64,000 bases of DNA. It comes from Clostridium estertheticum subsp. estertheticum. Its GTDB lineage: Bacteria > Bacillota > Clostridia > Clostridiales > Clostridiaceae. Position numbers and translations under genes: made by a program. Each line of letters opens with the position of its first letter. The first letter of the stretch is position 1. The notes beneath the pieces are model-generated. The model searched no databases and was not told the DNA's origin. It saw only the letters and a list, made by a program, of their open reading frames with translations. The stretch covers positions 2,099,001 through 2,163,000 of the forward strand of contig NZ_CP015756.1 of assembly GCF_001877035.1 (NCBI RefSeq), read 5' to 3'. Shown one piece after another: positions 45,826 to 55,792 of the stretch.

Positions 45826-47922
45826 ATGGGATTCATTGAGAAAAATATAAGAGACAGCGAAGGAAACATAATAAAAGAGGTAAATCCAAATTACTTTGAT
45901 GAGGATTTACAAAATGGTTTAGGCATAGAATATGTCTATGACAAAGATAACAGAAAAATAAAAACACTATATCCAGATGGCGGAGTAGAAAGATTTGTTT
46001 TAGACCCTAGTGGAAATGTTATAAAACACATAAGTCCAGAATACTACAATGCAGAAATCGATGATGGACTAGGGTATAGCTATATCTATGATTCAATGAA
46101 TAGATTAGCTTCTATAATAAATGAAGAAAAAATTATAGACAAAACTTTTGAATATGACCTTCATGGGAATATAATTAAGGAAATAGATAGTGAAGGAAAC
46201 GCTACTTTATTTAAATATGACTTACTTTGCAATCTAATTGAAAAGAGAGTTCCAGTAGAAAAACTTACAACAGAAGAATTAGAAGATAATCAAGCAATAT
46301 CACTTGAAAAGAATGCTATAAGTAGTAAGCAACAAGAATTAAAATATAACGTAACTTGTTACCAGTATGATGGAAATAGCAATAAAACATTAGAAAAACA
46401 TGGAACAGACCTAGTTAATAAAGAAGAGTATTGCAATTACTATCATGAAATCTATTTTGAATATGATAAAGAAAATAGGCTTATCGAAGTTAAAGATAAA
46501 CATGGGGCAAAAGCAAGATACAAATATGATTCAATAAACAATAAAACCTACGAAAGCTTTAAAATAAATGATACTACAGAAAAAATAGTTCATTATATTT
46601 ATGATAAGGCAGGAAATTTAGTTGAAAAGAAAGAAGAAATAGATGGTAAGTTTATTTCACCAGAAAGTAAGGACAAAAATATCTGGGCAATCACAAAATA
46701 TGAATATGATAAAAATGGCAATACTACTAAAATAATAACGCCAAAAGGCTTTGAAATTGGAAGAGTATATGATGTTATAGATAGAGTTATTGAGCAATAT
46801 GAAAAAGATGAAATAAATAATATCTTTAGAAGCCATGTATATAAATATGATAAAGCCAGCAATATCATAGCTTTAAGTGAATATAGTGGGAAAGATGCAA
46901 GACTTATAAACAAAAAATATTCAAGTAAAAATGACTATAACATAAAAGCTCTTGGCAGATATGAAAAAGCTAAGGAAAATAAGAAGTTATTAAAAGACTT
47001 AAAGTTTGAGGAAGATAAAAAGAGTAAAACTTATACCTATGATTCTCAAAATAGACTTACTCACTTTAAGAATGTTTCAGGAAATACAACAAGATTAATT
47101 TATGATAAAAATGATAGAATAATAAAGCAAATACTACCAGAACAATATGATGAAATTACAGACGATGGGTTAGGTACAACCTATGTTTACAACCTAAAAG
47201 GTCAAGTAATCCAGGTTAAAAATGCCCTTGGAGAAACAATAACGAGAAATACTTATGATCCAAAAGGAAATATGGAAACCTCAATTGATGGTGAAAACAA
47301 CAAGGTTGAGTATACCTACACCTTACTTGGTCAAATTAAGGATATAGTAACTCCAAACTCTAGAAAAGAGGATAAAAAAGCTCAAAGTTATAAGTACGAT
47401 GCCAGAGGAAACATAACTGGAATTACAGATGGTAATGGAAATGACACAAGCTATACCCTAGATGATTGGGGAAGAATAACTCAAATATTAACTCCAGAAG
47501 GTGGAGCTGAAAAGTATACCTATGACTATGCAGGTAATATTGTTACAACAACTGATGCAAATGGTGGAACAATAACTTACAGTTACAATAGTTTAGGACA
47601 AGTATCTGAGATAAAGGATCAAGAGGGAAATAGTGAATTTTTCTATTATGATGAAGAAGGAAATTTAAGTAAGCAACAGGACAGAAACGAAAACATAGTG
47701 GATAGAATTTACAATATTGATAAAAATATAGTTTCTGTAAAAGCTTATAAAAACCATAAAAAAACAATAGAAGAAATTTCAAAAGATAAAAAGATCTTAA
47801 ACATTATAGATCAAAGATATAACTATAATGAAGATGGAACACTAAAAAATGCATACACAGGAAACATGTTATATGAGTATAGTTTTAATGATGAAGGAAT
47901 GCTAGAAAGCAAAAGTGCATAA
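45826..47922 (+). CDS. Longest open piece of RHS copy A (core only)
   Basis: 698 codons of YD-repeat core (YVYDKDNRKIKTLYPDGG, SYIYDSMNRLASIINEE, YTYDYAGNIVTTTDANGG), collinear with the intact RHS core and including an insert-like loop KLTTEELEDNQAISLEKN not seen in the intact gene. It has no VgrG part, signal or ribosome site of its own and stops at a nonsense codon, so as a gene it is doubtful. It is useful mainly as homology for recombination. Confidence 0.5.
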   Translation: MGFIEKNIRDSEGNIIKEVNPNYFDEDLQNGLGIEYVYDKDNRKIKTLYPDGGVERFVLDPSGNVIKHISPEYYNAEIDDGLGYSYIYDSMNRLASIINEEKIIDKTFEYDLHGNIIKEIDSEGNATLFKYDLLCNLIEKRVPVEKLTTEELEDNQAISLEKNAISSKQQELKYNVTCYQYDGNSNKTLEKHGTDLVNKEEYCNYYHEIYFEYDKENRLIEVKDKHGAKARYKYDSINNKTYESFKINDTTEKIVHYIYDKAGNLVEKKEEIDGKFISPESKDKNIWAITKYEYDKNGNTTKIITPKGFEIGRVYDVIDRVIEQYEKDEINNIFRSHVYKYDKASNIIALSEYSGKDARLINKKYSSKNDYNIKALGRYEKAKENKKLLKDLKFEEDKKSKTYTYDSQNRLTHFKNVSGNTTRLIYDKNDRIIKQILPEQYDEITDDGLGTTYVYNLKGQVIQVKNALGETITRNTYDPKGNMETSIDGENNKVEYTYTLLGQIKDIVTPNSRKEDKKAQSYKYDARGNITGITDGNGNDTSYTLDDWGRITQILTPEGGAEKYTYDYAGNIVTTTDANGGTITYSYNSLGQVSEIKDQEGNSEFFYYDEEGNLSKQQDRNENIVDRIYNIDKNIVSVKAYKNHKKTIEEISKDKKILNIIDQRYNYNEDGTLKNAYTGNMLYEYSFNDEGMLESKSA

Positions 47923-48936
47923 GGAAGAACACTTTTAAATTATGGCTATGATAAGAATAATAATATTAAGATAATAAAAGATATCACGGGTAAAAGTAGT
48001 ATTTACAGTTACGATGATGCAAATAGAGTTAAAGAAATAAAAGATAACAACGAAAACACCGTAGTAAATTATGATTACTTTAAAAATGATGATATAAAAA
48101 ACATAAACTATGGAAATGGTTTAAAGTCGAATTATGGCTATGATGGTGATGGAAATGTTGAGAGTTTAGTTACAGTAACTTCAACTGGTGAAGTGTTAGT
48201 AGATTATAACTATGCTTATGACTTAAATGGAAATAGAATAGAAAAAGTAAGCTCTAAGCATAAAAATAACTACATCTATGACAGCATGAATAGATTAAAA
48301 GATTCAAGCTATGATGGAAGACAAGATAGCTTCACCTATGATAAAGTAGGGAATAGACACACAAAGACAACAAATGATATAACAGATAAATATGTTTATA
48401 ATATAAAGAACCAATTAAAAGAATTACATCAAGATTCTGGCACAAATTTCTTTACTTATGATAAGCAAGGCAATACAATAAAAGAAGAAAGTAACTTAGG
48501 TGCGAACACCTTCGAGTACAATAATTTAAACCAACAAGTTAAAGCTATAACTAAGGAAGGAAATACTTTAGTTAGTAGATATGATAGTGAAGGTTTAAGA
48601 TGTGAGATTGAAGAAAATGAAAAGTTAACTAAGTTTATTTTCCATAAGGAAAACGTATTAGTTGAAACAGATAAGGACTTTAATGCAATTTCTAGATTCA
48701 CTTGAGGTTATGAAGTAGTTACTGCTGATATTGCTGAAGGAGATTTAGGGAGTAATAGATATTATTATACTCAGGATGAACAAGGTAGTACAGTCTATAT
48801 TACAGATAAAGAGCAACGTATAAAAAATGAGTATTGTTATGATGCTTTTGGTAATGTATTAGATAGCAGAGAAGATGTTCATAATAGGATAACTTATACA
48901 GGACAGCAATTTGATGGGATTATAGGGCAATACTAC

Positions 48937-49530
48937 TTGAGAGCTAGATTCTATAACCCTATTATTGGAAGATTTACTCAGGAGGATGTTTATAGAGGCG
49001 ATGGGTTAAATCTTTATGCTTATTGTGGGAGTAATCCGGTGGGGTATTTTGATCCTAGTGGTTATGATAGAAAGAAACGTACACCCAAAAACAATGTAGT
49101 ATCTGTAGAAATACGACCAGATGGCAGCAAAGTTTATACTTTAAAATATAGACCTAAATATAATAAAGATCCTAACGAAACTTTCGATATTACTTTTGAT
49201 AAAGACGAGACACCGTTATTTAGTAAGCACCCTGAACATTTATATAATAATGGAGGGGATGGAAGTAAAATAGTATTACCTAATGGGTTTAATGGCAGGG
49301 ATAAAGATAAGCGAGATGCAAAAAAAATATATAATGAAAAGTATGGGAAAGAGATACCCTCTAAATATGAACTTGAACATTCAAATGATTTAGAAACATT
49401 GTATGTTGTTAAGGAAGAGGTACATGGAAGTGTGGGTCATACTGGAGGTAATGCTAAAGCACAGGACCTTAAGAAAGAACAACAAAATAATGTAACACAA
49501 TGTAAAAATAAAGGCAGAGGGCATAAATAA
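48937..49530 (+). CDS. Core end and toxin tip of RHS copy A, HNH/EndoVII-like
   Basis: Open piece from a TTG in the core end (FYNPIIGRFTQEDVYRGD, DPSGY) to the stop; the frame is actually open from 48706. The tip (from 49066, 154 residues) has SKYELEHSNDLETLYVVK and VHGSVGHTGGNAKAQ, an HxxD/H/HtGG arrangement like HNH/EndoVII toxins. It differs fully from the other tips. Followed 20 bases on by a TPR-SUKH candidate immunity gene. Without the upstream core it would not be delivered; it may be a donor cassette. Confidence 0.65.
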   Translation: MRARFYNPIIGRFTQEDVYRGDGLNLYAYCGSNPVGYFDPSGYDRKKRTPKNNVVSVEIRPDGSKVYTLKYRPKYNKDPNETFDITFDKDETPLFSKHPEHLYNNGGDGSKIVLPNGFNGRDKDKRDAKKIYNEKYGKEIPSKYELEHSNDLETLYVVKEEVHGSVGHTGGNAKAQDLKKEQQNNVTQCKNKGRGHK

Positions 49531-49550
49531 AACAGAAATGAGGATCTAGA

Positions 49551-51026
49551 GTGAAGATAAGTGAAGAAGTTGAAAAGTATACAAAACTAATATTAAGTGA
49601 TAAAGATAATATAGAGAATTATAAAAATAGAGCTAAGTTATATATTAGTATTAGAAGATATATGGACGCTTTAAAGGATTATAATGAAATTATAAGGATC
49701 TGTAATAAAGATTCAGAGTTATTTTATGAAAGAGCAAATATATACTTAATGATGGCAGAAAGCAATTTAAATAAGCAAGGTGAAATGTGGAGAAACAAAG
49801 ACCGATATAACAATGCACTTATAGATTATAATACTGTAATTTAATTAGAACCAAGAAATAAGAAATATTATGTAGCGAGGGCAAATTTGTTAACAGACAT
49901 TTTTGAAGAAGATTTAGAAGCTTTAAATGATTATCTTTTAGCATTTGAACTTGATCCTAATGATGATAAAGTATGCTCATTAATAGGTAATATGTATTCT
50001 CTATTAAATGATGATGAAAATTCAATAAAGTATTATAAGATAGCATTAAAATTAAACTCACAAAATTATGAAGTCTGGTATTCTTTAGGATCAGCTTATG
50101 ATGTTAATGATAAAGTTGCAGAAGCTATCGAATGCTATACAACTGTTATTAATGGGGGCAAACACCAAAATCATGTTTATTATGATAGAGGTAGTTGTTA
50201 TTATAGAAATAAAATGTATGAAAAAGCATTAATGGATTTAGAAATGTTTATACAACTGGGGGAACCTGAAAATGAACGGACTTACTTTCTTAGAGGAAAT
50301 ATTTACGAATGTTTAGGAAACTTTGAAGAAGCATTAAAAGAATATAAAAAAGTTTCATCTATAAATAGGGAAGATTATATATTAGATAGAATAGTGCAGT
50401 TATATCGTAAATTTAAGGATGTAAATCTTTTAAAAGATGAAATTAACGGAATAATAGATGTGAATAAAATTAATTCATTATCAAAACCAGATAAAGAGCT
50501 AGTGGATAAACAAGAGAGTGATATTAAAGTTGAAGAAAATAGAGATAATTTAAATAAAAAAATAATAGTATACGGAAATATAACAATAAAAGAAGAAGAG
50601 AAATCTATTTCTATTAAGGATTTAAATGATTTTGAAAAGTATATAGGAAACATATTACCAGAAGAGTATAGAAGATTTATACTTCAATGTAATGGGGGTA
50701 AGCTTAATCCCTATAAATTTATAACAAAAGATAAATTTATAAAATCATGTGCTATGAATATATTACCATTATCTAATAATAAAATGCCTAATATAAAAGA
50801 GAAATATGAAGTTTTTAATAAAGGGGATTTAATTCCCAAAAATCTTTTAGCAATTGTGATGGATCCAACTGAATCACCAATTTGTATTTGTCTTAAAGGA
50901 AAAAACATAGGTAAAATTTATTATTGGAATAGTGCATTTGAAAAAGATTTTGTAAAACCATCATATAAAAATATGCATTTAGTAGCAGACAATTTTGATG
51001 AATTTATAAGCGGGTTGTATGTATGA
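49551..51026 (+). pseudogene. TPR-SUKH (SMI1/KNR4) immunity gene interrupted by one nonsense codon
   Basis: GTG start at 49551. The first 97 codons are TPR-like (YMDALKDYNEIIRICNKDSE). A TAA at 49842-49844 stands in VI-stop-LEP, probably a former CAA. The same frame then continues 49845-51026; its longest ATG-initiated part is at 49887. That part has more TPR repeats (NSIKYYKIALKLNSQNYEVW) and a C-terminal SUKH domain (FEKYIGNILPEEYRRFILQC, then ICICLKGKNIGKIYYW). SUKH proteins are known immunity proteins for nuclease tips. The second part could still be made as a 379-residue protein. Confidence 0.75.
49887..51026 (+). CDS. Open part of the TPR-SUKH immunity gene
   Basis: 379 codons, in frame with the piece upstream of the nonsense codon. 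It keeps three to four TPR repeats and the complete SUKH domain, with GNILPEEYRRFILQCNGGKL near residue 250 and a final NFDEFISGLYV. No good ribosome site is seen at its first ATG, so it may depend on readthrough or internal initiation. It is likely immune protection against the tip of RHS copy A. Confidence 0.6.
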   Translation: MLTDIFEEDLEALNDYLLAFELDPNDDKVCSLIGNMYSLLNDDENSIKYYKIALKLNSQNYEVWYSLGSAYDVNDKVAEAIECYTTVINGGKHQNHVYYDRGSCYYRNKMYEKALMDLEMFIQLGEPENERTYFLRGNIYECLGNFEEALKEYKKVSSINREDYILDRIVQLYRKFKDVNLLKDEINGIIDVNKINSLSKPDKELVDKQESDIKVEENRDNLNKKIIVYGNITIKEEEKSISIKDLNDFEKYIGNILPEEYRRFILQCNGGKLNPYKFITKDKFIKSCAMNILPLSNNKMPNIKEKYEVFNKGDLIPKNLLAIVMDPTESPICICLKGKNIGKIYYWNSAFEKDFVKPSYKNMHLVADNFDEFISGLYV

Positions 51027-51141
51027 AAAGTATAGTTTCAAAGTCTTAATTTTTAAAAAATAAAATAAATTCCAAAGTGGATATATGTTTATAGTAACAA
51101 AGAGTACAAATTATTAGATTAATTAAAACAAGATAAATAAG

Positions 51142-51188
51142 AAACTACCCTCTATAGTAATAAAATTTCTATAGAGGGTAGTTTGTTT
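51142..51188 (+). terminator. Intrinsic terminator after the copy A immunity gene
   Basis: Arms 51142-51157 and 51169-51184 form a perfect 16-bp stem followed by GTTTAG. It closes cassette A. Confidence 0.8.
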
Positions 51189-51397
51189 AGGTAAATAGAA
51201 TTACACATTAGCCTAGAATACTACAATGCAGAAACAGACAATGGGCTAGGATATAGTTATAAGCAGAGCAATATGATGAAACCAAAGACGATGGCTTAGG
51301 TACAACCTATGTTTACAACCTAAAAGGTCAAGTAATCCAGGTTAAAAATGCCCTTGGAGAAACAGTAACGAGAAATACTTATGATCCAAAAGGAAAT

Positions 51398-53062
51398 ATG
51401 GAAACCTCGATAGATGGTGAAAACAATAAGGTTGAGTATACTTACACCTTGCTTGGTCAAATTAAGGATATAGTTACTCCAAACTCCAGAAAAGAAAACA
51501 AAAAAGCTCAAAGTTATAAATACGATGCTAGAGGGAACATAACTGGAATCACTGAGGGTAACGGAAACCAAACAAGCTACATGTTAGATGATTGGGGAAG
51601 AATAACTCAAATAGTAACTCCAGAAGGTGGAGCTGAAAAATACACCTATGACTATGCAGGAAATATTATAACAACAACAGACGCAAATGGTGGAACAATA
51701 ACTTATAGTTACAATAGTTTAGGCCAAGTATCTGAAATAAAAGATCAAGAAGGAAATAGTGAATTTTTCTATTATGATGAAGAAGGAAACCTAAGTAAGC
51801 AGCTAGACAGAAACGAAAATATAGTAGATAGAAGTTATAATATTGATAAAAATATAGTTTCTGTAAAAGCTTATAAAAACCATAAAAAGACAATTGAAGA
51901 AATCTCAAAAGAGCAAAAAATCTTAAACATTATAGATCAAAGATATAACTATAATGAAGATGGAACACTAAAAAATGCATACACAGGAAACATGTTATAT
52001 GAGTATAGTTTTAATGATGAAGGAATGCTGGAAAGCAAAAGTGCATCAGGAAGAACACTTTTAAGTTATTACTATGATAAGAATAATAATATTAAAACTA
52101 TAAAGGATATCTCAGGTAAAAGTAGTATTTATAATTATGATGATGCAAATAGAGTTAAAGAAATAAAAGATAACAACGAAAACACAGTAGTAGATTATGT
52201 TTACTTTAAAAATGACAATATAAAAAGCATAAACTATGGAAATGGTTTAAAGTCAAATTATAGCTATGATGGTGATGGCAATGTTGAGAGCTTAGTTACA
52301 GTAACTTCAACAGGTGAAGTGTTAGTTGATTACAATTATGCTTATGACCTAAATGGAAATAGAATAGAAAAAGTGAGCAGTAAACATAAAAACCACTACA
52401 CCTATGACAGCATGAATAGATTAAAGGATTCAAGCTATGATGGAAGACAAGAAAGCTTTACCTACGATAAGGTAGGCAACAGATTAAGCAAAACAACAAA
52501 TGATATTACAGATAATTATATTTATAATGTAAAGAACCAACTAAAGGAATTACGCCAAGATTCTGGCACAAATCACTTTACTTATGATAAACAAGGCAAT
52601 ACAATAAAAGAAGAAAGTAACATAGGTGTAAACACCTTCGAGTACAATACCTTAAACCAACAGGTTAAAGCTATAACTAAGGATGGAAATACCTTAGTAA
52701 GTAGATATGATACTGAAGGCTTAAGATGTGAGATTGAAGAAAATGAAAAGTTAACAAGATTTATATTCCATAAGGAAAATGTATTAGTTGAAACAGATAA
52801 GGATTATAATTCGGTTTCAAGATTTACTAGAGGGCATGAAGTTGTTGCTGCTGATATTGCTAATGGAAATTTAGCGTCAGATGAAAATAGATATTATTAT
52901 ACTCATGATGAGCAAGGTAGCACCGTTTTTATTACAGACAAGGAGCAACAAATAAAAAATGAGTATTGTTATGATGCTTTTGGAAATGTTTTAGAAAGCA
53001 CTGAGGATATTCGTAATAGGATAACTTATACAGGGCAGCAGTTTGATGGAATAACGAATTAA
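51398..53062 (+). CDS. Open core piece of RHS copy B
   Basis: 554 codons of YD-repeat core, almost identical in blocks to the intact gene (ETSIDGENNKVEYTYTLLGQ, SSYDGRQESFTYDKVGNRL). It has no start signals and ends with one nonsense codon just before the core end. It is annotated for completeness; function as a protein is doubtful. Confidence 0.5.
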   Translation: METSIDGENNKVEYTYTLLGQIKDIVTPNSRKENKKAQSYKYDARGNITGITEGNGNQTSYMLDDWGRITQIVTPEGGAEKYTYDYAGNIITTTDANGGTITYSYNSLGQVSEIKDQEGNSEFFYYDEEGNLSKQLDRNENIVDRSYNIDKNIVSVKAYKNHKKTIEEISKEQKILNIIDQRYNYNEDGTLKNAYTGNMLYEYSFNDEGMLESKSASGRTLLSYYYDKNNNIKTIKDISGKSSIYNYDDANRVKEIKDNNENTVVDYVYFKNDNIKSINYGNGLKSNYSYDGDGNVESLVTVTSTGEVLVDYNYAYDLNGNRIEKVSSKHKNHYTYDSMNRLKDSSYDGRQESFTYDKVGNRLSKTTNDITDNYIYNVKNQLKELRQDSGTNHFTYDKQGNTIKEESNIGVNTFEYNTLNQQVKAITKDGNTLVSRYDTEGLRCEIEENEKLTRFIFHKENVLVETDKDYNSVSRFTRGHEVVAADIANGNLASDENRYYYTHDEQGSTVFITDKEQQIKNEYCYDAFGNVLESTEDIRNRITYTGQQFDGITN

Positions 53063-53068
53063 TACTAT

Positions 53069-53764
53069 TTGAGGGCTAGATTTTATAACCCTGTTATTGG
53101 GAGATTTACTCAGGAGGATGTTTATAGAGGTGATGGGCTAAATCTTTATGGGTATTGTGGGAGTAATCCGGTGGGGTATTGTGATCCTAGTGGGTACAAA
53201 TGTGCTAGCAAACAAAGTGCATTTGGAAAGGTAGCTGATGAAGATTTAAAACGATACAATGACCATTGGGATAATGTTGCAGCAGCCGAAGGAATGTTAC
53301 CAGATTATAATAGAGCAATTAAAAAATATGATGTATTTGGCGATTACTATGAAGCAAAATTAAAATATGAGAAAACATTTAAATGGGGAACTGACATAAA
53401 GGAAATGGATATAGATTATTTTAATAATAAAGCCGAAAAGTTAAAAGAATTAAGTGATAATAATCAATTAAGTAAAACAAAATCTAAACGTAATCAAAGT
53501 ATTACAAGATCTTATAAAGAATATATGAAAGAAGATTCAGTACAAAAGTACAAAGATAATCCTACAGAATTAAAGAAGGCAATTAAAAGGGTTAATAAGA
53601 TGGATCCTGATCATATTTGGGAGTTGCAATTAGGAGGACCCGATGAATGGAAAAATCTTAAAATGGCTGAAATGTATACAAATAGAAAAATAGGAATAAA
53701 TATAAGTGCTCAGTTGAGAAATGTGGCTGAAAATGGAAGAATAAAAATAGTTATTGAAAGGTGA
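53069..53764 (+). CDS. Core end and toxin tip of RHS copy B, HNH-like
   Basis: In frame with the preceding piece. After DPSGY (from 53198) comes a 188-residue tip: a helical first part (YNDHWDNVAAAEGMLPDYN) and an HNH-like end DPDHIWELQLGGPDEWKNLK, then NRKIGINISAQLR. The D-x-H, LQLGG, N arrangement is typical of polymorphic-toxin HNH nucleases. The candidate immunity gene follows five bases after the stop. Confidence 0.68.
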   Translation: MRARFYNPVIGRFTQEDVYRGDGLNLYGYCGSNPVGYCDPSGYKCASKQSAFGKVADEDLKRYNDHWDNVAAAEGMLPDYNRAIKKYDVFGDYYEAKLKYEKTFKWGTDIKEMDIDYFNNKAEKLKELSDNNQLSKTKSKRNQSITRSYKEYMKEDSVQKYKDNPTELKKAIKRVNKMDPDHIWELQLGGPDEWKNLKMAEMYTNRKIGINISAQLRNVAENGRIKIVIER

Positions 53765-53768
53765 TAAT

Positions 53769-54263
53769 ATGAATAAAATAATATTAACAAAGATTGAAAG
53801 AATAGAAGAAATTTTGAAAAAAAACATTTCGTATATGGCATTAGCTTTAATAGAGAAAAGAGAGTCTACTAAATCTAGAGAAAGTTTTGAGGAATTAGAT
53901 AGTATAGAAGATTTTTTATGGTTAAAAAGTCAATACCAATATATGAACATTGCAGATATCTTATTCTGGTTTGATGATGATGAATTTAAAGATCACCAAA
54001 ATGATATTATTATGTATGAAGTAAAAAATCCGGCTCAATATATTTGTATAGGAGAAGTAGCGCCTTATCCTATATTACTTAACAAAAAAAATGGCTATGT
54101 ATATTGTGTAACTAGTGAATTAGGAGAAGAATGCGAGATAAAAGAATATAATAAATTCGAGAATTTTATTAATGAATATGTAGTGGGAGAAAAATATTTA
54201 GAGATTGGAAGCAGCCAAAAATGGTATAAATTTATGAAGGAAAATGAAATAATAGAAGAATAA
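53769..54263 (+). CDS. Candidate immunity protein of cassette B (possibly SUKH-like)
   Basis: About 164 residues, acidic. The ATG at 53769 follows AAAGGTGAT, which overlaps the end of the tip gene; a TTG five codons earlier is less likely. The central pattern (EVKNPAQYICIGEVAPYPIL, NKKNGYVYCV) recalls the SUKH fold, but I am not certain. Position directly behind an HNH-like tip supports an immunity role. Confidence 0.55.
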   Translation: MNKIILTKIERIEEILKKNISYMALALIEKRESTKSRESFEELDSIEDFLWLKSQYQYMNIADILFWFDDDEFKDHQNDIIMYEVKNPAQYICIGEVAPYPILLNKKNGYVYCVTSELGEECEIKEYNKFENFINEYVVGEKYLEIGSSQKWYKFMKENEIIEE

Positions 54264-54591
54264 ATAATTTTTAATTTTTATGCTTTGTGTATGTCAATTA
54301 TCATATAATTCAAACTTATTGGAAAGATATTAATTAGTAAAACAACTTGGTTCCAATTTCTTCTATTTAATCGGGTTTCAAGCCAGTAATTGTAAATTTA
54401 AAAAATACAAAATCTCATCATAAGTAAATTATGATGGGATTTGTCTATAAGGCGAAAGCAAAAGCGGTAGCAGGGTGGGTAGTGGAAAAATATAGAGTGC
54501 AAGGTGAAAACTCTATATTACGAAGGAACCCTACACCAATAGGTGTAATAGCATAGAGAAAATAAAATATAGTGATTAACCTAAAGGCAAA
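54264..54591. other. Intergenic region with a terminator and an unexplained structured stretch
   Basis: About 330 bases. A terminator hairpin (54407-54444) is followed by 54450-54590, a less AT-rich stretch with repeated pairing options (arms ending near 54505-54520, and a CTCTAT/ATAGAG pair with an inner TACACC/GGTGTA hairpin at about 54510-54560). It contains no open frame of note. It might be the remnant of a structured RNA or intron; not identified. Confidence 0.4.
54407..54444 (+). terminator. Hairpin terminator after cassette B
   Basis: Arms 54407-54423 and 54429-54444 pair over about 16 bp with one mismatch. It closes cassette B. The tail after it is only weakly T-rich. Confidence 0.65.
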
Positions 54592-55777
54592 GTAAGCAGT
54601 AAACATAAAAATCACTATACCTATGACAGCATGAATAGATTAAAAGATTCAAGATATGATGGGAGGCAAGAAAGCTTTACCTATGATAAAGCAGGGAACA
54701 GATTAAGTAAAACAACAAATGATATAACAGATAAATATGTTTATAATGTAAAGAACCAGCTTAGGTGCAAACACCTTCGAGTACAATACATTAAACCAAC
54801 AGGTTAAGGCTATCACTAAGGAAGGAAACACTTTAGTTAGTAGATATGATACTGAAGGTCTAAGATGTGAGATTGAAGAGAACGAAAAGTTAACGAGATT
54901 TATTTTCCATAAGGAAAATATTTTAGTTGAAACAGATAAAGATTATAATTGTATTTCTAGATTTACTAGAGGGCATGAAGTTGTTGCTGTTGATATGGCT
55001 GATGGAGATTTAGTGGGTAATAGATATTATTACACTCAAGATGAACAAGGTAGCACAGCCCATATTACAGACAAAGAGCAACAAATAAAAAATGAGTATT
55101 GTTATGATGCTTTTGGTAATGTTTTAGAAAGTACTGAAGATGTTCATAATAGGATAACTTATACAGGGCAGCAGTTTGATGGAATAACGAATCAATACTA
55201 TTTGAGAGCTAGATTTTATAACCCTGTTATTGGAAGATTTACGCAGGATGATGTTTATAGGGGTGATGGGTTAAATCTTTATAGTTATTGTGGAAATAAT
55301 CCTGTGGGGTATTGTGATCCTAGTGGGTATAAGTCAAAATGTGGAAGTAAGATACAGGCTATAAATGATACTGAGGTGGCGGATAATCCTAGAAGTGCAG
55401 TGCAGTATAATACATTCCACCAATTTGAGTTAGATAATAATTTTTATTATGCAAGTGATTCAGTTCAATTTAGACAAGCTAATAAATCAGTTGTAGAAAG
55501 ACTAAATAGCGATACTGTGTTCAGAAAAGATATGTTTAGAAGAAATCCAGAATTAAAAACATGGTTGGATAATAATCCTAATTTATCTAACAGCCCAACA
55601 GAGCTTACATGGCATCATTCTGAAGAAACTGGATTTTTGAAATTAGTTGATAGAACTGACCATAGTACTAATTCCAGTATATATCATCCAACTGGAAATG
55701 GAGGAAGAGATATGTGGGGAGGAGGTAAGCTAGGGAGAATAGGAAAATTGGATAAGTTTGGAAAAATTAAAAAGTAA
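54592..55777 (+). pseudogene. RHS copy C, short and frameshifted, with intact tip
   Basis: Begins inside the core (SSKHKNHYTYDSMNRL) and loses about 90-100 bases near 54762, which shifts the frame. From 54764 the frame is open to the end: core end (FYNPVIGRFTQDDVYRGD), DPSGY, tip from 55331. Only about 0.7 kb of core is left. Confidence 0.8.
54995..55777 (+). CDS. Core end and toxin tip of RHS copy C, WHH-type nuclease
   Basis: 260 codons from the first ATG (frame open from 54764). The tip has PTELTWHHSEETGFLKLVDR, then DHSTNSSIYHPTGNGG, the WHH form of the HNH/EndoVII fold found in many bacterial toxin tips. Followed 15 bases later by a candidate immunity gene. Confidence 0.7.
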   Translation: MADGDLVGNRYYYTQDEQGSTAHITDKEQQIKNEYCYDAFGNVLESTEDVHNRITYTGQQFDGITNQYYLRARFYNPVIGRFTQDDVYRGDGLNLYSYCGNNPVGYCDPSGYKSKCGSKIQAINDTEVADNPRSAVQYNTFHQFELDNNFYYASDSVQFRQANKSVVERLNSDTVFRKDMFRRNPELKTWLDNNPNLSNSPTELTWHHSEETGFLKLVDRTDHSTNSSIYHPTGNGGRDMWGGGKLGRIGKLDKFGKIKK

Positions 55778-55792
55778 GAAAGGTGAAGAGAA

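Larger units (their letters stand above)
45223..49530 (+). pseudogene. RHS copy A, broken, with intact tip
   Basis: Homologous to about 38855 onward of the intact gene. Damage seen: an extra T near 45475 (frameshift), TAG at 45539 in place of CAG, loss of about 230 bases near 45700, a frameshift near 45822, TAA at 47920-47922 (TCA in the intact gene) and TGA at 48703-48705 (AGA in the intact gene). From 45826 to the end the frame is the same (three open pieces split by two nonsense codons). The tip after DPSGY begins at 49066. Confidence 0.85.
51200..53764 (+). pseudogene. RHS copy B, broken, with intact tip
   Basis: It starts with a short piece like 39890-39930 of the intact gene, joined directly near 51262 to sequence like 40912 onward, so about 1 kb of core is deleted. 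From about 51290 one frame runs to the end except for TAA at 53060-53062 where the other copies read CAA. Core end and tip are intact; the tip begins at 53198. Confidence 0.85.

Noticed and set aside
54450-54591. Group II intron remnant
   Set aside because: Some stretches recall intron stems, but no domain V sequence or reverse transcriptase was found, so I only report an unexplained structured stretch.
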